Shown: positions 1 through 8,575, counted from the first letter of the stretch. The stretch is 64,000 bases of DNA from Pontibacillus halophilus JSM 076056 = DSM 19796 (GCF_000425205.1 NZ_AULI01000007.1:186001-250000), one strand, 5' to 3'. The notes: generated by a model from the letters alone, not told the origin. Translations and numbers: made by a program.

Positions 1-178
1 TGGCTTCATCTTCTTTCGTAGCGTCCCACAGCTTCGCTTCAATCTCACCTGATTGGTCTTTTACTATAAGTGTTAAGAAAGGCTTGCCATTACTAGCAGT
101 TCCTTTCGTAGCTGATTTAATTAGCAGGAACCCATCAAATGAGTCTCCTACAGCATATTGGCTGATTCCTGGATTCAT
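1..178 (-). CDS. yhaM: 3'-5' exoribonuclease YhaM, N-terminal part (cut by window edge)
   Basis: The reverse strand encodes 59 residues from an ATG at 178, preceded by a GGGAGGG ribosome binding site, and runs off the left edge. The N-terminal sequence, with a stretch reading LLIKSATKG followed by GKPFLTL and GEIEAKLWD, is the start of the OB-fold of YhaM, a cytoplasmic 3'-5' exonuclease of Firmicutes that acts on RNA and single-stranded DNA. The catalytic HD domain would lie outside the window. In B. subtilis yhaM belongs to the same yha cluster as the yhaP, yhaQ and yhaR genes found to the right, which supports the call. Confidence 0.85.
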   Translation of the reverse strand, partial: MNPGISQYAVGDSFDGFLLIKSATKGTASNGKPFLTLIVKDQSGEIEAKLWDATKEDEA

Positions 179-204
179 CCCATAACCCTCCCCATAATTA
201 AGTA

Positions 205-234
205 CAAAAAGAAGAGCGTGTCAATTCACGCTCT
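205..234 (-). terminator. Rho-independent terminator of the GbsR-like gene
   Basis: AGAGCGTG and CACGCTCT (213-220 and 227-234) form an 8-bp stem with a 6-nt loop directly after the stop codon of the reverse-strand gene. Read on the reverse strand it is followed by TTCTTTTT. Confidence 0.8.
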
Positions 235-238
235 ACCA

Positions 239-802
239 TTAGTCGTCCTCAGGAAATTCTTCCTTCGGTACGTATTTAAATATCTCGCCTGATTCCACTA
301 CTCGGATAAAGCGCATGAGCCAACGGTAATAGCTTTTCGCATATTCTAGACGGTCGATATCAGACTGGATCTTCTCACGAAGGTCTTCGTCTTCCGTCTT
401 CTTGTAAATCAGTTGCAGTTCAGCAATTGTTTCATCGGCTTCTTCCATGTTTGTTTCTGTATAGTGGCGCCATCTGTTTCCAAAGAGTGACGTGAATGAC
501 TTGTACCAATCTTCTTCAGATTTATACAGATCCTTACGTACACCTTTCTTAAACGATGGTTCGACCATCTTCATCTCACTCAAAGTACGAACACCAGTAG
601 ACATGCTCGTTTTACTCATTTCGAGGGCATCGCGCATATTATCTAGTGTCATCGGTTCGTCTGAGAAGTAGAGCGTTCCATATAGACGACCTACAGATGA
701 GGTAATCCCATAAACACCCATATTCTTCGCAATCACCTGAATAAACTTTTCAATGGTTTCTTCGTACTTTGTCCATTCTTGATTTTTATTTATATCTGGC
801 AA
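239..802 (-). CDS. GbsR/OpcR-type MarR-fold transcriptional repressor
   Basis: This is a cytoplasmic winged-helix regulator of the GbsR family, whose known members (GbsR, OpcR, OpuR) repress glycine betaine and choline uptake or synthesis genes. The family signature is clear: a YGITSSVGRLYGTLYF block, then MTLDNMRDALEMSKTSMSTG as recognition helix region, then KGVRKDLY and WYKSF. I place the start at a TTG (802) because GGAGGG lies 7 nt upstream; the longer ATG frame from 823 has no ribosome binding site and would contain that GGAGGG. Its target operon is not in this window, so which transporter it controls is unknown. A consensus-like sigma-A promoter lies at 856-884. Confidence 0.85.
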   Translation of the reverse strand: MPDINKNQEWTKYEETIEKFIQVIAKNMGVYGITSSVGRLYGTLYFSDEPMTLDNMRDALEMSKTSMSTGVRTLSEMKMVEPSFKKGVRKDLYKSEEDWYKSFTSLFGNRWRHYTETNMEEADETIAELQLIYKKTEDEDLREKIQSDIDRLEYAKSYYRWLMRFIRVVESGEIFKYVPKEEFPEDD

Positions 803-855
803 TGGACGACCCTCCACTTGCATTATTCGGCATGTACCTAACGTATTTTATCACT

Positions 856-884
856 ATTATTCCAAATGTGCGAGGTCATGACAA
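856..884 (-). promoter_or_regulatory. Sigma-A promoter of the GbsR-like gene
   Basis: On the reverse strand TTGTCA (884-879), 17 nt, then AATAAT (861-856). It faces the GbsR-like gene about 55 nt away. The rest of the 824-1112 gap holds nothing else I can support. Confidence 0.6.
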
Positions 885-1112
885 ATAAAAATTAAAATTT
901 AATCAGTTTTTTTCGTAAGGTCTACACGTTCTGTATGCATAATAGCGTCACGGCGGTTATTCTAGTAGTTTAGACCTTTCCTCACAACCTTATACAGAAT
1001 GTTCGTGATTCTTCTACTTCTTTTCCCTTCTCACATGAATCTTGAAACCTTTTCACATGAATTCATACATAGGGCCTAGCAGAGCGGACATGCTAGTACT
1101 GAGGTGATTAGG

Positions 1113-1265
1113 ATGCCAAAGCAAAAGAAAAACCCTTCCCAACGCGGTAAGAGCGCCGCTAGTGTGAAAGGCCCTACAAACGGACCTGTCGATAAGTTCC
1201 GTGATGAACCAGAGAACCAAACCAATAATATGCAGTATAAAAAACATAACACAGCTGGAGAGTAA
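1113..1265 (+). CDS. Small basic hydrophilic protein, 50 aa, spore-protein-like
   Basis: A 50-codon frame starts with ATG after a GAGGTG ribosome binding site 6 nt upstream. The product is very hydrophilic, starts MPKQKKNPSQRGKSAAS and ends KKHNTAGE, without Cys or hydrophobic stretches. This resembles the minor small acid-soluble spore proteins and YuzL-type peptides of Bacillaceae, but I cannot assign a family. A CATGCTA element (1089-1095) with ACATA 17 bp upstream fits a sigma-G promoter, although the implied leader would be only about 10 nt. The final codons lie in the left arm of the hairpin at 1245-1281. Expression in the forespore is an inference. Confidence 0.6.
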   Translation: MPKQKKNPSQRGKSAASVKGPTNGPVDKFRDEPENQTNNMQYKKHNTAGE

Positions 1266-1281
1266 TCTCCGCTGTGTTATG
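1245..1281. terminator. Bidirectional hairpin between the 50-aa gene and yhaP
   Basis: An 11-bp perfect stem (CATAACACAGC with GCTGTGTTATG) is topped by a second GGAGA/TCTCC stem with a GTAA loop. On the reverse strand a run of six T follows it, so it terminates yhaP best. The left arm also encodes the last codons of the forward 50-aa gene. Confidence 0.8.
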
Positions 1282-1284
1282 TTG

Positions 1285-2550
1285 TTAGTTAGATGTGTTT
1301 CGTTCTTTTTTCGAAAGTGTGATGGCCTGACGGATATCTTTGAATAGAGAAGTACGATTGTACATCAGAACTCCTCCTCGGTAAATACGAGCTCCAAAGT
1401 ATCCGAGGGCAACGATACTTGCAATTAATAGCACAATACTAATGAGAATTTGCCACATTGGTGGTGAAACCATTCCGATCCGAAGCAGCATGAGTAACGG
1501 CGTAAAGAAAGGAATGAAAGAACAGATTTCAATATATTTCGCCTCTGGGTTCGCAAATCCAGTCATCGTTAGCATAAATGCAGCAATAATCAAAAGCATC
1601 AATGGCGTAATGATTTGGTTCACTTCTTCTGTCTTACTAACAAGAGACCCTAGCATGGCTGCTAACGTTGAATAAAGAAGGTAGCCTAGAATAAAGAAAA
1701 GGACTCCGTATAAGACTAGTGTCGTCTCCATCCCATCCATCGTTATAAATTCGCCTACCGCTGTAGCTTCAATTCCACCGTTCGCTTGGATTGAGATAAA
1801 TGCAACAACCGCGATGAGCAAGAGCTGCACGATTCCCAATAAGCAAATACCGAGGATCTTACCAAACATTTGCTTTACAGGAGAAACACTCGAGATTAGG
1901 ATTTCCATGACACGTGATGATTTCTCTGTCGCAACCTCAGTCGCAATCATCGTTCCATACATAATCATCGTAATATAAAGCAAGAGGACAATGACATACA
2001 CAATGCCCATCGCTCGACCAAGTTCTTCTTGTGTCTTTGCCCCTTCTTCAAGGGTCGTTGTCTCGAAAGCAACAGGTGCGAACGCTTCTTGTAGCAACTG
2101 AGAATCAACATTCAGCTGACTCGTTGCATACTGAGTCTTTAACTGTTGAAGAAATCCAGTCAACGAATTTCCGTAGTTGTTAGACGTTAAGTTCTTCGCA
2201 AAGTACGTTGCTTCCGGTAGCCCTGATTCCCCAAGGCGAAGCTCTAAGTAGCCTGCGTACTCTCCTTCAATAACCGCATCCTTCGCTTCTTCCCCACTCT
2301 CACTATATTCAATGAGTTCGTATTGGTCAGACACCACTTGTTCTTGAAGAGGGGTAAATAATTCACCGGACTCATCCTGAACCGCAATTTGTTCAAGCTT
2401 CTGTTCATCCCCCTCAAACAGTCCCATGATGCTTTGAAAGTTTGTACCTGCAATAACGACTAACAGGAATAAGGACGTCGTGATGATAAACGTTTTCGAC
2501 TTTAGCTTTGTTAGAAAGGTGTACCAAAATACGATTAGAAATTTACTCAT
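1285..2550 (-). CDS. yhaP: ABC-2 type exporter permease YhaP (NatB-like)
   Basis: This membrane permease partners with the ATPase encoded just upstream. One N-terminal hydrophobic segment (residues about 10-30) precedes a large polar extracytoplasmic region (about 35-180), then roughly five hydrophobic segments to residue 400, the layout of NatB/YhaP-type ABC-2 exporters. I start at ATG 2550, because AAGGTAGGTG lies at proper distance; an in-frame GTG three codons upstream overlaps that site. It overlaps yhaQ by 8 nt, so the two are translationally coupled. YhaPQ transport substrates are not established; sodium or peptide efflux is only a family-based guess. Confidence 0.85.
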   Translation of the reverse strand: MSKFLIVFWYTFLTKLKSKTFIITTSLFLLVVIAGTNFQSIMGLFEGDEQKLEQIAVQDESGELFTPLQEQVVSDQYELIEYSESGEEAKDAVIEGEYAGYLELRLGESGLPEATYFAKNLTSNNYGNSLTGFLQQLKTQYATSQLNVDSQLLQEAFAPVAFETTTLEEGAKTQEELGRAMGIVYVIVLLLYITMIMYGTMIATEVATEKSSRVMEILISSVSPVKQMFGKILGICLLGIVQLLLIAVVAFISIQANGGIEATAVGEFITMDGMETTLVLYGVLFFILGYLLYSTLAAMLGSLVSKTEEVNQIITPLMLLIIAAFMLTMTGFANPEAKYIEICSFIPFFTPLLMLLRIGMVSPPMWQILISIVLLIASIVALGYFGARIYRGGVLMYNRTSLFKDIRQAITLSKKERNTSN

Positions 2551-3442
2551 AAGAAGCACCTACCTTCTCAATAAAGATGTCGTTTAGGGAAGGCTCTTCA
2601 AGCTCAAACTTCCGTACGAACCCTTTGCCTTGAAGGGCTGCCAATAAATCTTGGGAAATGCCCTCATTTTCAATTTGCACTTCGCACCCATCCTGCATTT
2701 GCTTGTATTTCACGACCCCTTGTTGATCCTTTAAGAAAGATACGTCGAAATCGGCGTTAATACGCACATTCTTCTTACCAAAGGATCGCTTAATATCCTT
2801 TAGACGACCATGAACGACTGGTGTCCCTTTTTGCAGAATGCACAAGTTCTCACATAGTTCCTCCACGTGGTCCATTCGGTGTGAAGAAAATACGATGGAA
2901 GTTCCTTGTTCCTTTAAGCTTACAACCGCATCCTTAAGAAGCTCGACATTAACGGGGTCAAGCCCTGAGAATGGTTCATCCAGAATTAACAACTTTGGTT
3001 TATGTATAACGGCAGAAATGAATTGAATCTTTTGCTGATTTCCTTTTGATAGTTCTTCCACTTTCTTATCCTTATACTCCGGAACTTTAAAGCGCAGAAG
3101 CCATTTATCTAACTCTTCAATGACCTCCCTTGTACGCATGCCGCGTAAGTTACCAAGGTAAATCAATTGCTCCTTAACTTTCATCTTGGGATATAACCCA
3201 CGTTCTTCGGGTAAATACCCTATGACGTTACTTCTAGAGTAATCAATACGCTGTCCATTCCATGAGATGTCTCCATTAGACTGGTCGATTAGGCCAAGAA
3301 TCATGCGGAACGTTGTTGTCTTACCCGCTCCGTTCCCACCTAGGAATCCGAAGATTTCATTCTCTGGGATTTGTAAGTTCAACCCATTTACAGCAGTATG
3401 TTTACCGAATTGCTTCGTTACTTGCCGAAGTTCTAGCGTCAT
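2543..3442 (-). CDS. yhaQ: ABC exporter ATP-binding protein YhaQ (NatA-like)
   Basis: A 299-residue nucleotide-binding subunit. Walker A GGNGAGKT is at residues 35-42, the signature LSKGNQQ at 131-137 and Walker B LLILDEP at 151-157, followed by the D-loop SGLDP and the H-loop SSHR. The C-terminal ~80 residues are the extension found in NatA/DrrA-type exporters. It heads the yhaQ-yhaP operon and its 3' end overlaps yhaP by 8 nt. It should energise export by YhaP at the cytoplasmic face. The inverted repeat at 3514-3548 sits about 75 nt upstream of the start and may be its control site. Confidence 0.9.
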   Translation of the reverse strand: MTLELRQVTKQFGKHTAVNGLNLQIPENEIFGFLGGNGAGKTTTFRMILGLIDQSNGDISWNGQRIDYSRSNVIGYLPEERGLYPKMKVKEQLIYLGNLRGMRTREVIEELDKWLLRFKVPEYKDKKVEELSKGNQQKIQFISAVIHKPKLLILDEPFSGLDPVNVELLKDAVVSLKEQGTSIVFSSHRMDHVEELCENLCILQKGTPVVHGRLKDIKRSFGKKNVRINADFDVSFLKDQQGVVKYKQMQDGCEVQIENEGISQDLLAALQGKGFVRKFELEEPSLNDIFIEKVGASYE

Positions 3443-3513
3443 ATTTAGCCCCCCTTAGGTAATAATTTCTTATTCAATCTTTTATATTACTAGAAATCGG
3501 GAATAGATAGAAT

Positions 3514-3548
3514 GGAATTTCCTATATTTCTTTGTAAAATATAGGATT
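3514..3548. repeat. Inverted repeat upstream of yhaQ, possible operator
   Basis: CCTATATTT (3521-3529) and AAATATAGG (3537-3545) form a perfect 9-bp inverted repeat with a 7-nt centre, and imperfect GAATTT/ATTC flanks extend it. There is no T-tract and it lies between divergent yhaQ and yhzD, so an operator is more likely than a terminator. Confidence 0.45.
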
Positions 3549-3620
3549 CTATTTATTTCGACAAAGCAGGAATCAAAGAACACCTTCACGAATGATTACA
3601 CATAAGGAGGCGAATGAATA

Positions 3621-3806
3621 ATGAAAGCATACGTACTAACTGTCTTTAAGCAAGACGGGACCAAGTTACTAGAAGAAACATTTGAAGCTCCAAATGACCA
3701 CGATGCCAAACAAATAGGTACGAATCGACTTGAGGAAGCAGGCTATGAGGACCAAACCCATCGCTGTGTCGCACCTGATGGACATATGGTGCTCTTCCAC
3801 CGATAG
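3621..3806 (+). CDS. yhzD: YhzD-like small protein, 61 aa
   Basis: The 61-residue product matches the length and ends of YhzD of B. subtilis: an N-terminal AYVLTVFKQDG strand, then LLEETFEA, and a C-terminal THRC...MVLFHR. The function is unknown in the family. AAGGAGG lies 10 nt before the ATG. It is a single gene, divergent from yhaQ and convergent with yhaR, with which it shares a strong terminator. The same gene neighbours the yha cluster in B. subtilis. Confidence 0.8.
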   Translation: MKAYVLTVFKQDGTKLLEETFEAPNDHDAKQIGTNRLEEAGYEDQTHRCVAPDGHMVLFHR

Positions 3807-3842
3807 AAAAGGACCAACTCTCCATCTGTTGGTCCTTTTCTT
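3807..3842. terminator. Bidirectional terminator between yhzD and yhaR
   Basis: A 12-bp perfect stem (3807-3818 with 3828-3839, core GGACCAAC) has a 9-nt loop, with A/T-rich tails on both sides (TTTTCTTTAT forward, CTTTTCTATC reverse). Confidence 0.9.
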
Positions 3843-3846
3843 TATC

Positions 3847-4620
3847 TTACTTCCCTTTGAAATTTGGTGAGCGTTTCTGTAAGAAGGCCTGTACACCCTC
3901 TCTATGATCCTCCGTATGACGCAATTCGTACTGCCACATCCGCTCCTGCTCTAACAGTTCTTTCAACCGCTCAAACTTCTGGCGATGATAGACTTCTTTC
4001 GTCCCAATCATAGCTTGAAGTGGTTGACTCTGCCAACGCTGCGCTAGCTTTAATCCTGCACGTTCTACGTCTTCTTCCGTCACCTCATCAACGAGTCCAA
4101 CGTCATAGGCAGCCTGTCCATTAAAGGAAGACCCTTCCCAAATTAAGCGCTTGGCCTTCTGAGTACCTAAGCGTTCCTGTAGCCAGAAATGCCCGCCGCC
4201 ATCTGGAAGCAACCCAACACCAATGAAGTTCATGGATAGCTTGGCATCTTCTTTCGCAATTACATAGTCTGTCGACAACGCTAGGCTGAGCCCTAAACCG
4301 ACAGTTGGTCCATGTACAGCAGAGATTACAAGCTTCGGCATGAGGTAAAATTGAATGACGATATCCTCAATGTCCTTCATTACATTATTGAATGAGTGTT
4401 CGCCGCTTACGTCTTCCATCATAGACACATCGCCACCAGCACAAAAGCCATTGCCTTCACCTGAGAGCAAGACAATTAAATCATCATTGTCCTCAATATC
4501 TCGAATATGCTCCTTCAACTCACGCAACGCCTCATGATTTAATGCATTTAGCTTATCGGGTCTTGTGAATTTCAAATGGGAAACACCACTTTTACGAACT
4601 AAACGAAAATAACTCATCAT
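3847..4620 (-). CDS. yhaR: Enoyl-CoA hydratase/isomerase family protein YhaR
   Basis: A 257-residue crotonase-fold protein. The oxyanion-hole motif GNGFCAGGD lies near residue 55-63 and the LLPDGGG motif near 135. The position that carries the first catalytic Glu in mitochondrial hydratase is not Glu here, while the Asp of PDGGG is kept, the pattern of isomerase or phenylacetate-type (PaaG/PaaB) members, so simple hydratase activity is uncertain. The start ATG-ATG follows AAAGGGGG. Gene order yhaR-yhaQ-yhaP equals that of B. subtilis; the transcription unit is separated from yhaQ by yhzD on the other strand. Confidence 0.85.
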   Translation of the reverse strand: MMSYFRLVRKSGVSHLKFTRPDKLNALNHEALRELKEHIRDIEDNDDLIVLLSGEGNGFCAGGDVSMMEDVSGEHSFNNVMKDIEDIVIQFYLMPKLVISAVHGPTVGLGLSLALSTDYVIAKEDAKLSMNFIGVGLLPDGGGHFWLQERLGTQKAKRLIWEGSSFNGQAAYDVGLVDEVTEEDVERAGLKLAQRWQSQPLQAMIGTKEVYHRQKFERLKELLEQERMWQYELRHTEDHREGVQAFLQKRSPNFKGK

Positions 4621-4702
4621 TTCATCCCCCTTTTATGCCTTTCTACAATCTATATGTTCGGGAAATGAACAGTCGAAACCTGCAATACGAAGTAGATACC
4701 AC

Positions 4703-4735
4703 AAAAAAAGAGCCTCACATTTGTGAGACTCTCTT
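4703..4735 (-). terminator. Terminator of yheA
   Basis: GAGTCTCACA and TGTGAGGCTC, with one mismatch, form the stem on the reverse strand, followed by a run of seven T. Confidence 0.85.
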
Positions 4736-4741
4736 CAATCC

Positions 4742-5101
4742 TTATTGTTGACTGCCGTCTACTGTACCATAAAGCTCTTCAAGAGGCTTTGTGATAATTT
4801 GGCTAATATCATTAATTGTTTGGTTCAAGCGTTGTTCTTGTTCCATTAGTTTAGAAATTTGTGGGTGTTGTTGAACTTTCTCAACGATGCCACGTGCCTG
4901 TTCAACTTCTTCCTCACTGATTTCTTGACCTTGCATTTGCTTTTGTTGAAGCTCAATTTGAGTGTTGCGGAAGCTGTCGAACATTTCTTTCGCTTCAGGG
5001 TCCGCCATTACAGCTTCATAAGCTTCTTTCAAACCAGTGAACTCTTCACTGTTGCGTACTGCTTTCTCTAGATCGTATGCTACATCATAAATATTTGCCA
5101 T
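4742..5101 (-). CDS. yheA: YheA, YlbF/YmcA-family helical protein
   Basis: A 119-residue, mostly helical, Gln/Glu-rich protein that begins MANIYDVAYDLEKAVR and contains the FRNTQIELQQKQMQG helix of the UPF0342/YheA family. It is related to YlbF and YmcA, which act with RNase Y in B. subtilis, but the role of YheA itself is not established. GGAGGTACAAATC precedes the ATG. It lies next to yheB in the same orientation, 84 nt downstream, with its own terminator, exactly as in the yhe cluster of B. subtilis. Confidence 0.9.
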   Translation of the reverse strand: MANIYDVAYDLEKAVRNSEEFTGLKEAYEAVMADPEAKEMFDSFRNTQIELQQKQMQGQEISEEEVEQARGIVEKVQQHPQISKLMEQEQRLNQTINDISQIITKPLEELYGTVDGSQQ

Positions 5102-5185
5102 GATTTGTACCTCCTAAGTGTTGCTTTCATTTCATCTTTTCCCACTATAACAAACGTAACGACGCATGTATAGGAAAACGGTAAT

Positions 5186-6319
5186 CTAACCAATCAGCTG
5201 GATAATAATAGCTTGGAGTAGTCCGATAAAGCCACCTAACAATGCCCCAAGATAGGTGATCATCTTAAATTCACGACGCGAAATGCCAAGTACCATCTCT
5301 TCTAGACGTTGCACAGAGAATGACTCTACTTCACTCTGCACTACTTCTTCAAGCTTCAACTCTGTCATCAGTTCAGGAATTCGCTCACTTACATAGCTAC
5401 CACCCTTATAGAGTACAGAAGGAACGAGGTCCTGTAAGATGACCGGTCGTATAGGAGCCGTGTGTTCACGAATGGAACGGTCGAGCCATGTTGTAATGGG
5501 AAGTGCATTGTTCACTAATGATGTCACCGATTCAATGATGGCATCTGCTCCAATTTGCTCTTCCACTTCACGGACAGGCTTCTCCATCCACTTGTCCCAC
5601 TCTTCTTTCAGCAACGACGTTAGCCACTGCTTCGCGTCGTAAGATTGTAAATAACCACTTATCGCTGGCTGTACCTTCTCCGCTAAGTTTACATTGCCCA
5701 TGAACGAGGAAATCATGTTTCCTAAGAATCCTTGGTTACCTAGATATTCATTCACAAGTGAGGAGAGCTTATCCTTTCCTTCTTCGCTTGCAACATATGC
5801 ATCTAAGGACTGTAGGATATAGGCACTTACCTTCGGAAGACTCTCCTCCCCTTTTTGTTTCCATTCATCTTTTAGCACGCTTTGAATTGGCAATGAACGA
5901 TAGTGGTCCATCGTTTCGTTATAGCGGTCGCTAATAAACGTATTTAGCTTTCCACGCAGGTCTTCCTCTGAAAGGCCAACTGTTGACTGTAAGACCTCAC
6001 GCAAACTCTTCTCAGTCGTTAACGCCTTCTCCACTTCTTCCTGCGCATAAGAAGTCATCTTCTGTTGAAACTGCGGGTCATCAAATTTCTTCTTAATGCC
6101 ATCTGGCGTCAGCAAATGTTCGACAACCATTTTCCCTAGCTGTCTTGCTAATTCTTCCTGACGTTTCGGGATGAGCCCCGGCGTAAATGGGAGCTGCTTA
6201 CCAAATAAATAGATTGGGCGATAAGGTCGAAATAACATCTTAATGGCTAGCGAATTCGTTAGCCCCCCAATTAATGCACCAACGGCAATCATAATCAGAA
6301 TTACTATCAACACGTTCAT
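5186..6319 (-). CDS. yheB: YheB, DUF445 (UPF0754) membrane protein
   Basis: A 377-residue protein with a hydrophobic segment at each end (residues about 3-25 and 353-375) and a long charged helical middle. The N-terminal block [18 protein letters not shown] and the following [12 protein letters not shown] are the DUF445 hallmark. The two terminal anchors suggest both ends sit in the membrane with the helical region on one face. Function is unknown; the family is linked to sporulation gene neighbourhoods. AGAGGTAG precedes the ATG. It is probably cotranscribed with yheA. Confidence 0.9.
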   Translation of the reverse strand: MNVLIVILIMIAVGALIGGLTNSLAIKMLFRPYRPIYLFGKQLPFTPGLIPKRQEELARQLGKMVVEHLLTPDGIKKKFDDPQFQQKMTSYAQEEVEKALTTEKSLREVLQSTVGLSEEDLRGKLNTFISDRYNETMDHYRSLPIQSVLKDEWKQKGEESLPKVSAYILQSLDAYVASEEGKDKLSSLVNEYLGNQGFLGNMISSFMGNVNLAEKVQPAISGYLQSYDAKQWLTSLLKEEWDKWMEKPVREVEEQIGADAIIESVTSLVNNALPITTWLDRSIREHTAPIRPVILQDLVPSVLYKGGSYVSERIPELMTELKLEEVVQSEVESFSVQRLEEMVLGISRREFKMITYLGALLGGFIGLLQAIIIQLIG

Positions 6320-6454
6320 TCCATCTACCTCTTTCTATTGATTACCGTTCTAGTATAGTACAACGCGTCCCTGAACGTAAGTCATCGTGACATGTTCCTC
6401 CAATTCCCCACATATAATTAGTAGAAACTGAAGTGGATAAAGGAGGATCACCTT

Positions 6455-7804
6455 ATGGACTCCTATGTATATAAAGTTGAATTGTACAAAAGCCAGAAAC
6501 CTAAACTTATTGTTCCGAAATCTCATTTAGCTACGTTCCAACACGTGGAGAGTATCCAATACGGCAATCGTTCAATCTCGGTTCAACTTCTTACTCATCA
6601 AAAGGATGAAGCTACCATCTACTTGTCGCAGGGAGTTAGCGGGCAACTTCTCTTCTCACAACGAAGCACACCTATTTCCATACGAATCCAACACAACACC
6701 TGTTTCCTTCCAAAGTTGCTCGGTATCTATACAGCTGGCTTTGATGATGGGCATGCTGCACCACTCGGTGAACGTACACGCATCTTTCAGTCCATGACTG
6801 AATCAGGCGCACATCTCGGATTCGATACCGTTGTGTTTGGATACCAGCATGTACTTGCTGGCAAAGCCATTAGAGGATTTACGTATCAGGACGGAGAGTG
6901 GGTTCAACAAGACTTTCCTCTCCCCACTGTTATCTACGACCGAATTCCGAATCGGAAAGTGGAACACCATCCAAGCGTTAAAGATATGAAGGAGCAGTTG
7001 CGTGATGAAGCCAAGTGGTTTAATAGCGGCTTCTTTAACAAGTGGCGGATTTACGACAAGCTAAAGAAAAACCCAAAAGTGAACTACTTTCTCCCCTTGA
7101 CCATTCTCCATCCAAGTGAAGAGAAGCTAGAACGATTGTTGCACAAACACAAAAGCTTGTACGTAAAGCCAATCAACGGTAGTAAAGGGGAAGGAATCAA
7201 GAAATTAAGCATCAATTCAAGCAATCGTGTGTATGAATGTGAGTACTATCAAGGTGAGAAGAATATCCACCAACGATATCACCAGTTCTCCGAGCTCTAT
7301 AAACAACAATATCCGAGCGGCTTATATGGAACCATCGTTCAACCCGAGATTGAGTTAATGACGAAACGGAAAACCCCTATGGATTTCAGGGTTCATACCA
7401 ATAAGAATGAGCGAAATCAGTGGGAGGTCACAGCGATTTGTACCAAGTTCGCCGGCAAAGGCAGTGTCACCACCCATGTAAAACGAGGCGGGTCATTGCA
7501 TACGCTAGAAGAAGTATTTGGGAAAGATCAGGAGGAGAAGATTAGAAAGAAACTGACTAAAGTCGCACTCGAACTTGCCAAGGCGGTGGAACAGATAGAA
7601 GGAGAACAACCGTTAGGAGAAATCGGATTTGACCTTGGGATTGACGCGGACGGTCATGTTTGGCTGTTTGAAGCGAATTCGAAACCTGGCTTTGCCATAC
7701 TCGACCATCCTTATTTCATTAAAGAGGAAGAGAAGTTCTTATCCTACCCTTACCGATTCAGCTCCTATTTGATAGATGAACATTCGACGCTACTCTATAC
7801 GTAA
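6455..7804 (+). CDS. yheD: YheC/YheD-type spore-coat-associated ATP-grasp protein
   Basis: A 449-residue protein of the YheC/D family. The first ~110 residues form the N-terminal domain that YheD has and YheC lacks a full copy of, and the rest is ATP-grasp-like: YVKPINGSKGEG (about 235), DFRVHTNK (about 310) and GEIGFDLGID...FEANSKPG (near 390-410), the last carrying the metal-binding residues. YheD forms rings around the spore coat in B. subtilis, so a mother-cell role in coat assembly is expected. AAGGAGG lies 11 nt before the ATG. Only one member is present here, against two in B. subtilis. Confidence 0.88.
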   Translation: MDSYVYKVELYKSQKPKLIVPKSHLATFQHVESIQYGNRSISVQLLTHQKDEATIYLSQGVSGQLLFSQRSTPISIRIQHNTCFLPKLLGIYTAGFDDGHAAPLGERTRIFQSMTESGAHLGFDTVVFGYQHVLAGKAIRGFTYQDGEWVQQDFPLPTVIYDRIPNRKVEHHPSVKDMKEQLRDEAKWFNSGFFNKWRIYDKLKKNPKVNYFLPLTILHPSEEKLERLLHKHKSLYVKPINGSKGEGIKKLSINSSNRVYECEYYQGEKNIHQRYHQFSELYKQQYPSGLYGTIVQPEIELMTKRKTPMDFRVHTNKNERNQWEVTAICTKFAGKGSVTTHVKRGGSLHTLEEVFGKDQEEKIRKKLTKVALELAKAVEQIEGEQPLGEIGFDLGIDADGHVWLFEANSKPGFAILDHPYFIKEEEKFLSYPYRFSSYLIDEHSTLLYT

Positions 7805-7812
7805 TAAATGAA

Positions 7813-7849
7813 CACCGCCAACGTACTTTGCCTTAGTACGTTGGCGGTG
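7813..7849. terminator. Bidirectional terminator after yheD
   Basis: A 14-bp perfect stem (CACCGCCAACGTAC with GTACGTTGGCGGTG) and 9-nt loop lie between convergent genes. T-tracts on both sides are weak. Confidence 0.75.
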
Positions 7850-7871
7850 CTCTTTGAATAGTTGCTTTCGG

Positions 7872-8267
7872 TTATCTCAGTCTTCCATAGATGGTGGAAT
7901 ACATAAGAGCGTGGTCCATTGCATTATGTAAGGACTGAAACACTTGTTTATCTCGGAATGTATAGGAAGAGGCACTATACCACCCTCTGTATGCTCGAGC
8001 AGTACGAAGGGCATGGCGTAGAGCCAATTGAACCCCTTCTTCAAAGGTCTCAAACGAAATCCTCTCTCTTGAATGTTCCACATATTGTCCGTAGGTGGCG
8101 TAGTGCATCGTTTGAAGGTAATGATAATTTCCCTCTGCATCTTCTTGAACCTGTTCCATCATTTCTTTGAAAAAGGGTTGATTGCTCTCGAGCGTAAGCC
8201 GTTTTGCAAAGTCGTAATTCGTCCATTCAAGCTCGATTAGTGCAACAATTGGGTTAGATGTTGACAT
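7872..8267 (-). CDS. Uncharacterised helical protein, 131 aa
   Basis: I do not recognise this gene. GGAGG stands 8 nt before the ATG, and codon use is like its neighbours, so it is real. The product is acidic at the N-terminus, predicted mostly alpha-helical, and rich in aromatic residues and His (motifs IELEWTNYDFAKRL, HYLQTMHYATYGQYVEH, RGWYSASSYTF and a C-terminal MDHALMYSTIYGRLR). There is no signal peptide or membrane segment. The arrangement of helices with paired aromatic and acidic residues recalls small helical bundles, but no metal-site motif is visible. It is monocistronic, convergent with yheD. Confidence 0.65.
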   Translation of the reverse strand: MSTSNPIVALIELEWTNYDFAKRLTLESNQPFFKEMMEQVQEDAEGNYHYLQTMHYATYGQYVEHSRERISFETFEEGVQLALRHALRTARAYRGWYSASSYTFRDKQVFQSLHNAMDHALMYSTIYGRLR

Positions 8268-8358
8268 CCACTACGCCTCCTTTTCTCTACTTTATGTATA
8301 CGAACGATAAGCTAGACCAAACTACACGTACAGACTGCGAATAGAAGGAGAGAAGAAA

Positions 8359-8541
8359 ATGAGTAAACCCTCGAAACAAAATGAAGATGCTCGTTCGAAT
8401 TATGAAATGGATGTTGAACGAATGATGGACGAAGGATTGGGCGGTGGCTATGTTACGTTTGAAGCGAATCATGATGTAATTGAGGAAGCAAGAGCGATCC
8501 CAAAAGAGAATGAACCTTATCCTACACCTAAAGACAAATAA
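8359..8541 (+). CDS. Small conserved-looking hydrophilic protein, 60 aa
   Basis: A 60-codon frame with GAAGGAGAG 6-10 nt before the ATG. The product is hydrophilic, starts MSKPSKQNEDARSNYEMDVERM and has a central GLGGGYV motif, ending in a Pro/Lys/Asp-rich tail. I do not know its function. A TGTATA element (8295-8300), 17 nt and CAAACTA (8318-8324) resemble a sigma-G or sigma-F promoter with one mismatch at -10, which would make it a forespore product; this is tentative. The gene shares a terminator with the convergent CstR-like gene. Confidence 0.6.
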   Translation: MSKPSKQNEDARSNYEMDVERMMDEGLGGGYVTFEANHDVIEEARAIPKENEPYPTPKDK

Positions 8542-8545
8542 AAAA

Positions 8546-8575
8546 AGAGCAACTCTCATAAAGAGTTGCTCTTCT
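8546..8575. terminator. Bidirectional terminator
   Basis: AGAGCAACTCT (8546-8556) pairs with AGAGTTGCTCT (8562-8572). A-rich left and T-rich right flanks allow termination from both sides. Confidence 0.88.

Noticed and set aside
1053-1247. Reverse-strand frame of 64 codons
   Set aside because: Antisense to the 50-aa gene, which has a proper ribosome site, and runs through the terminator region.
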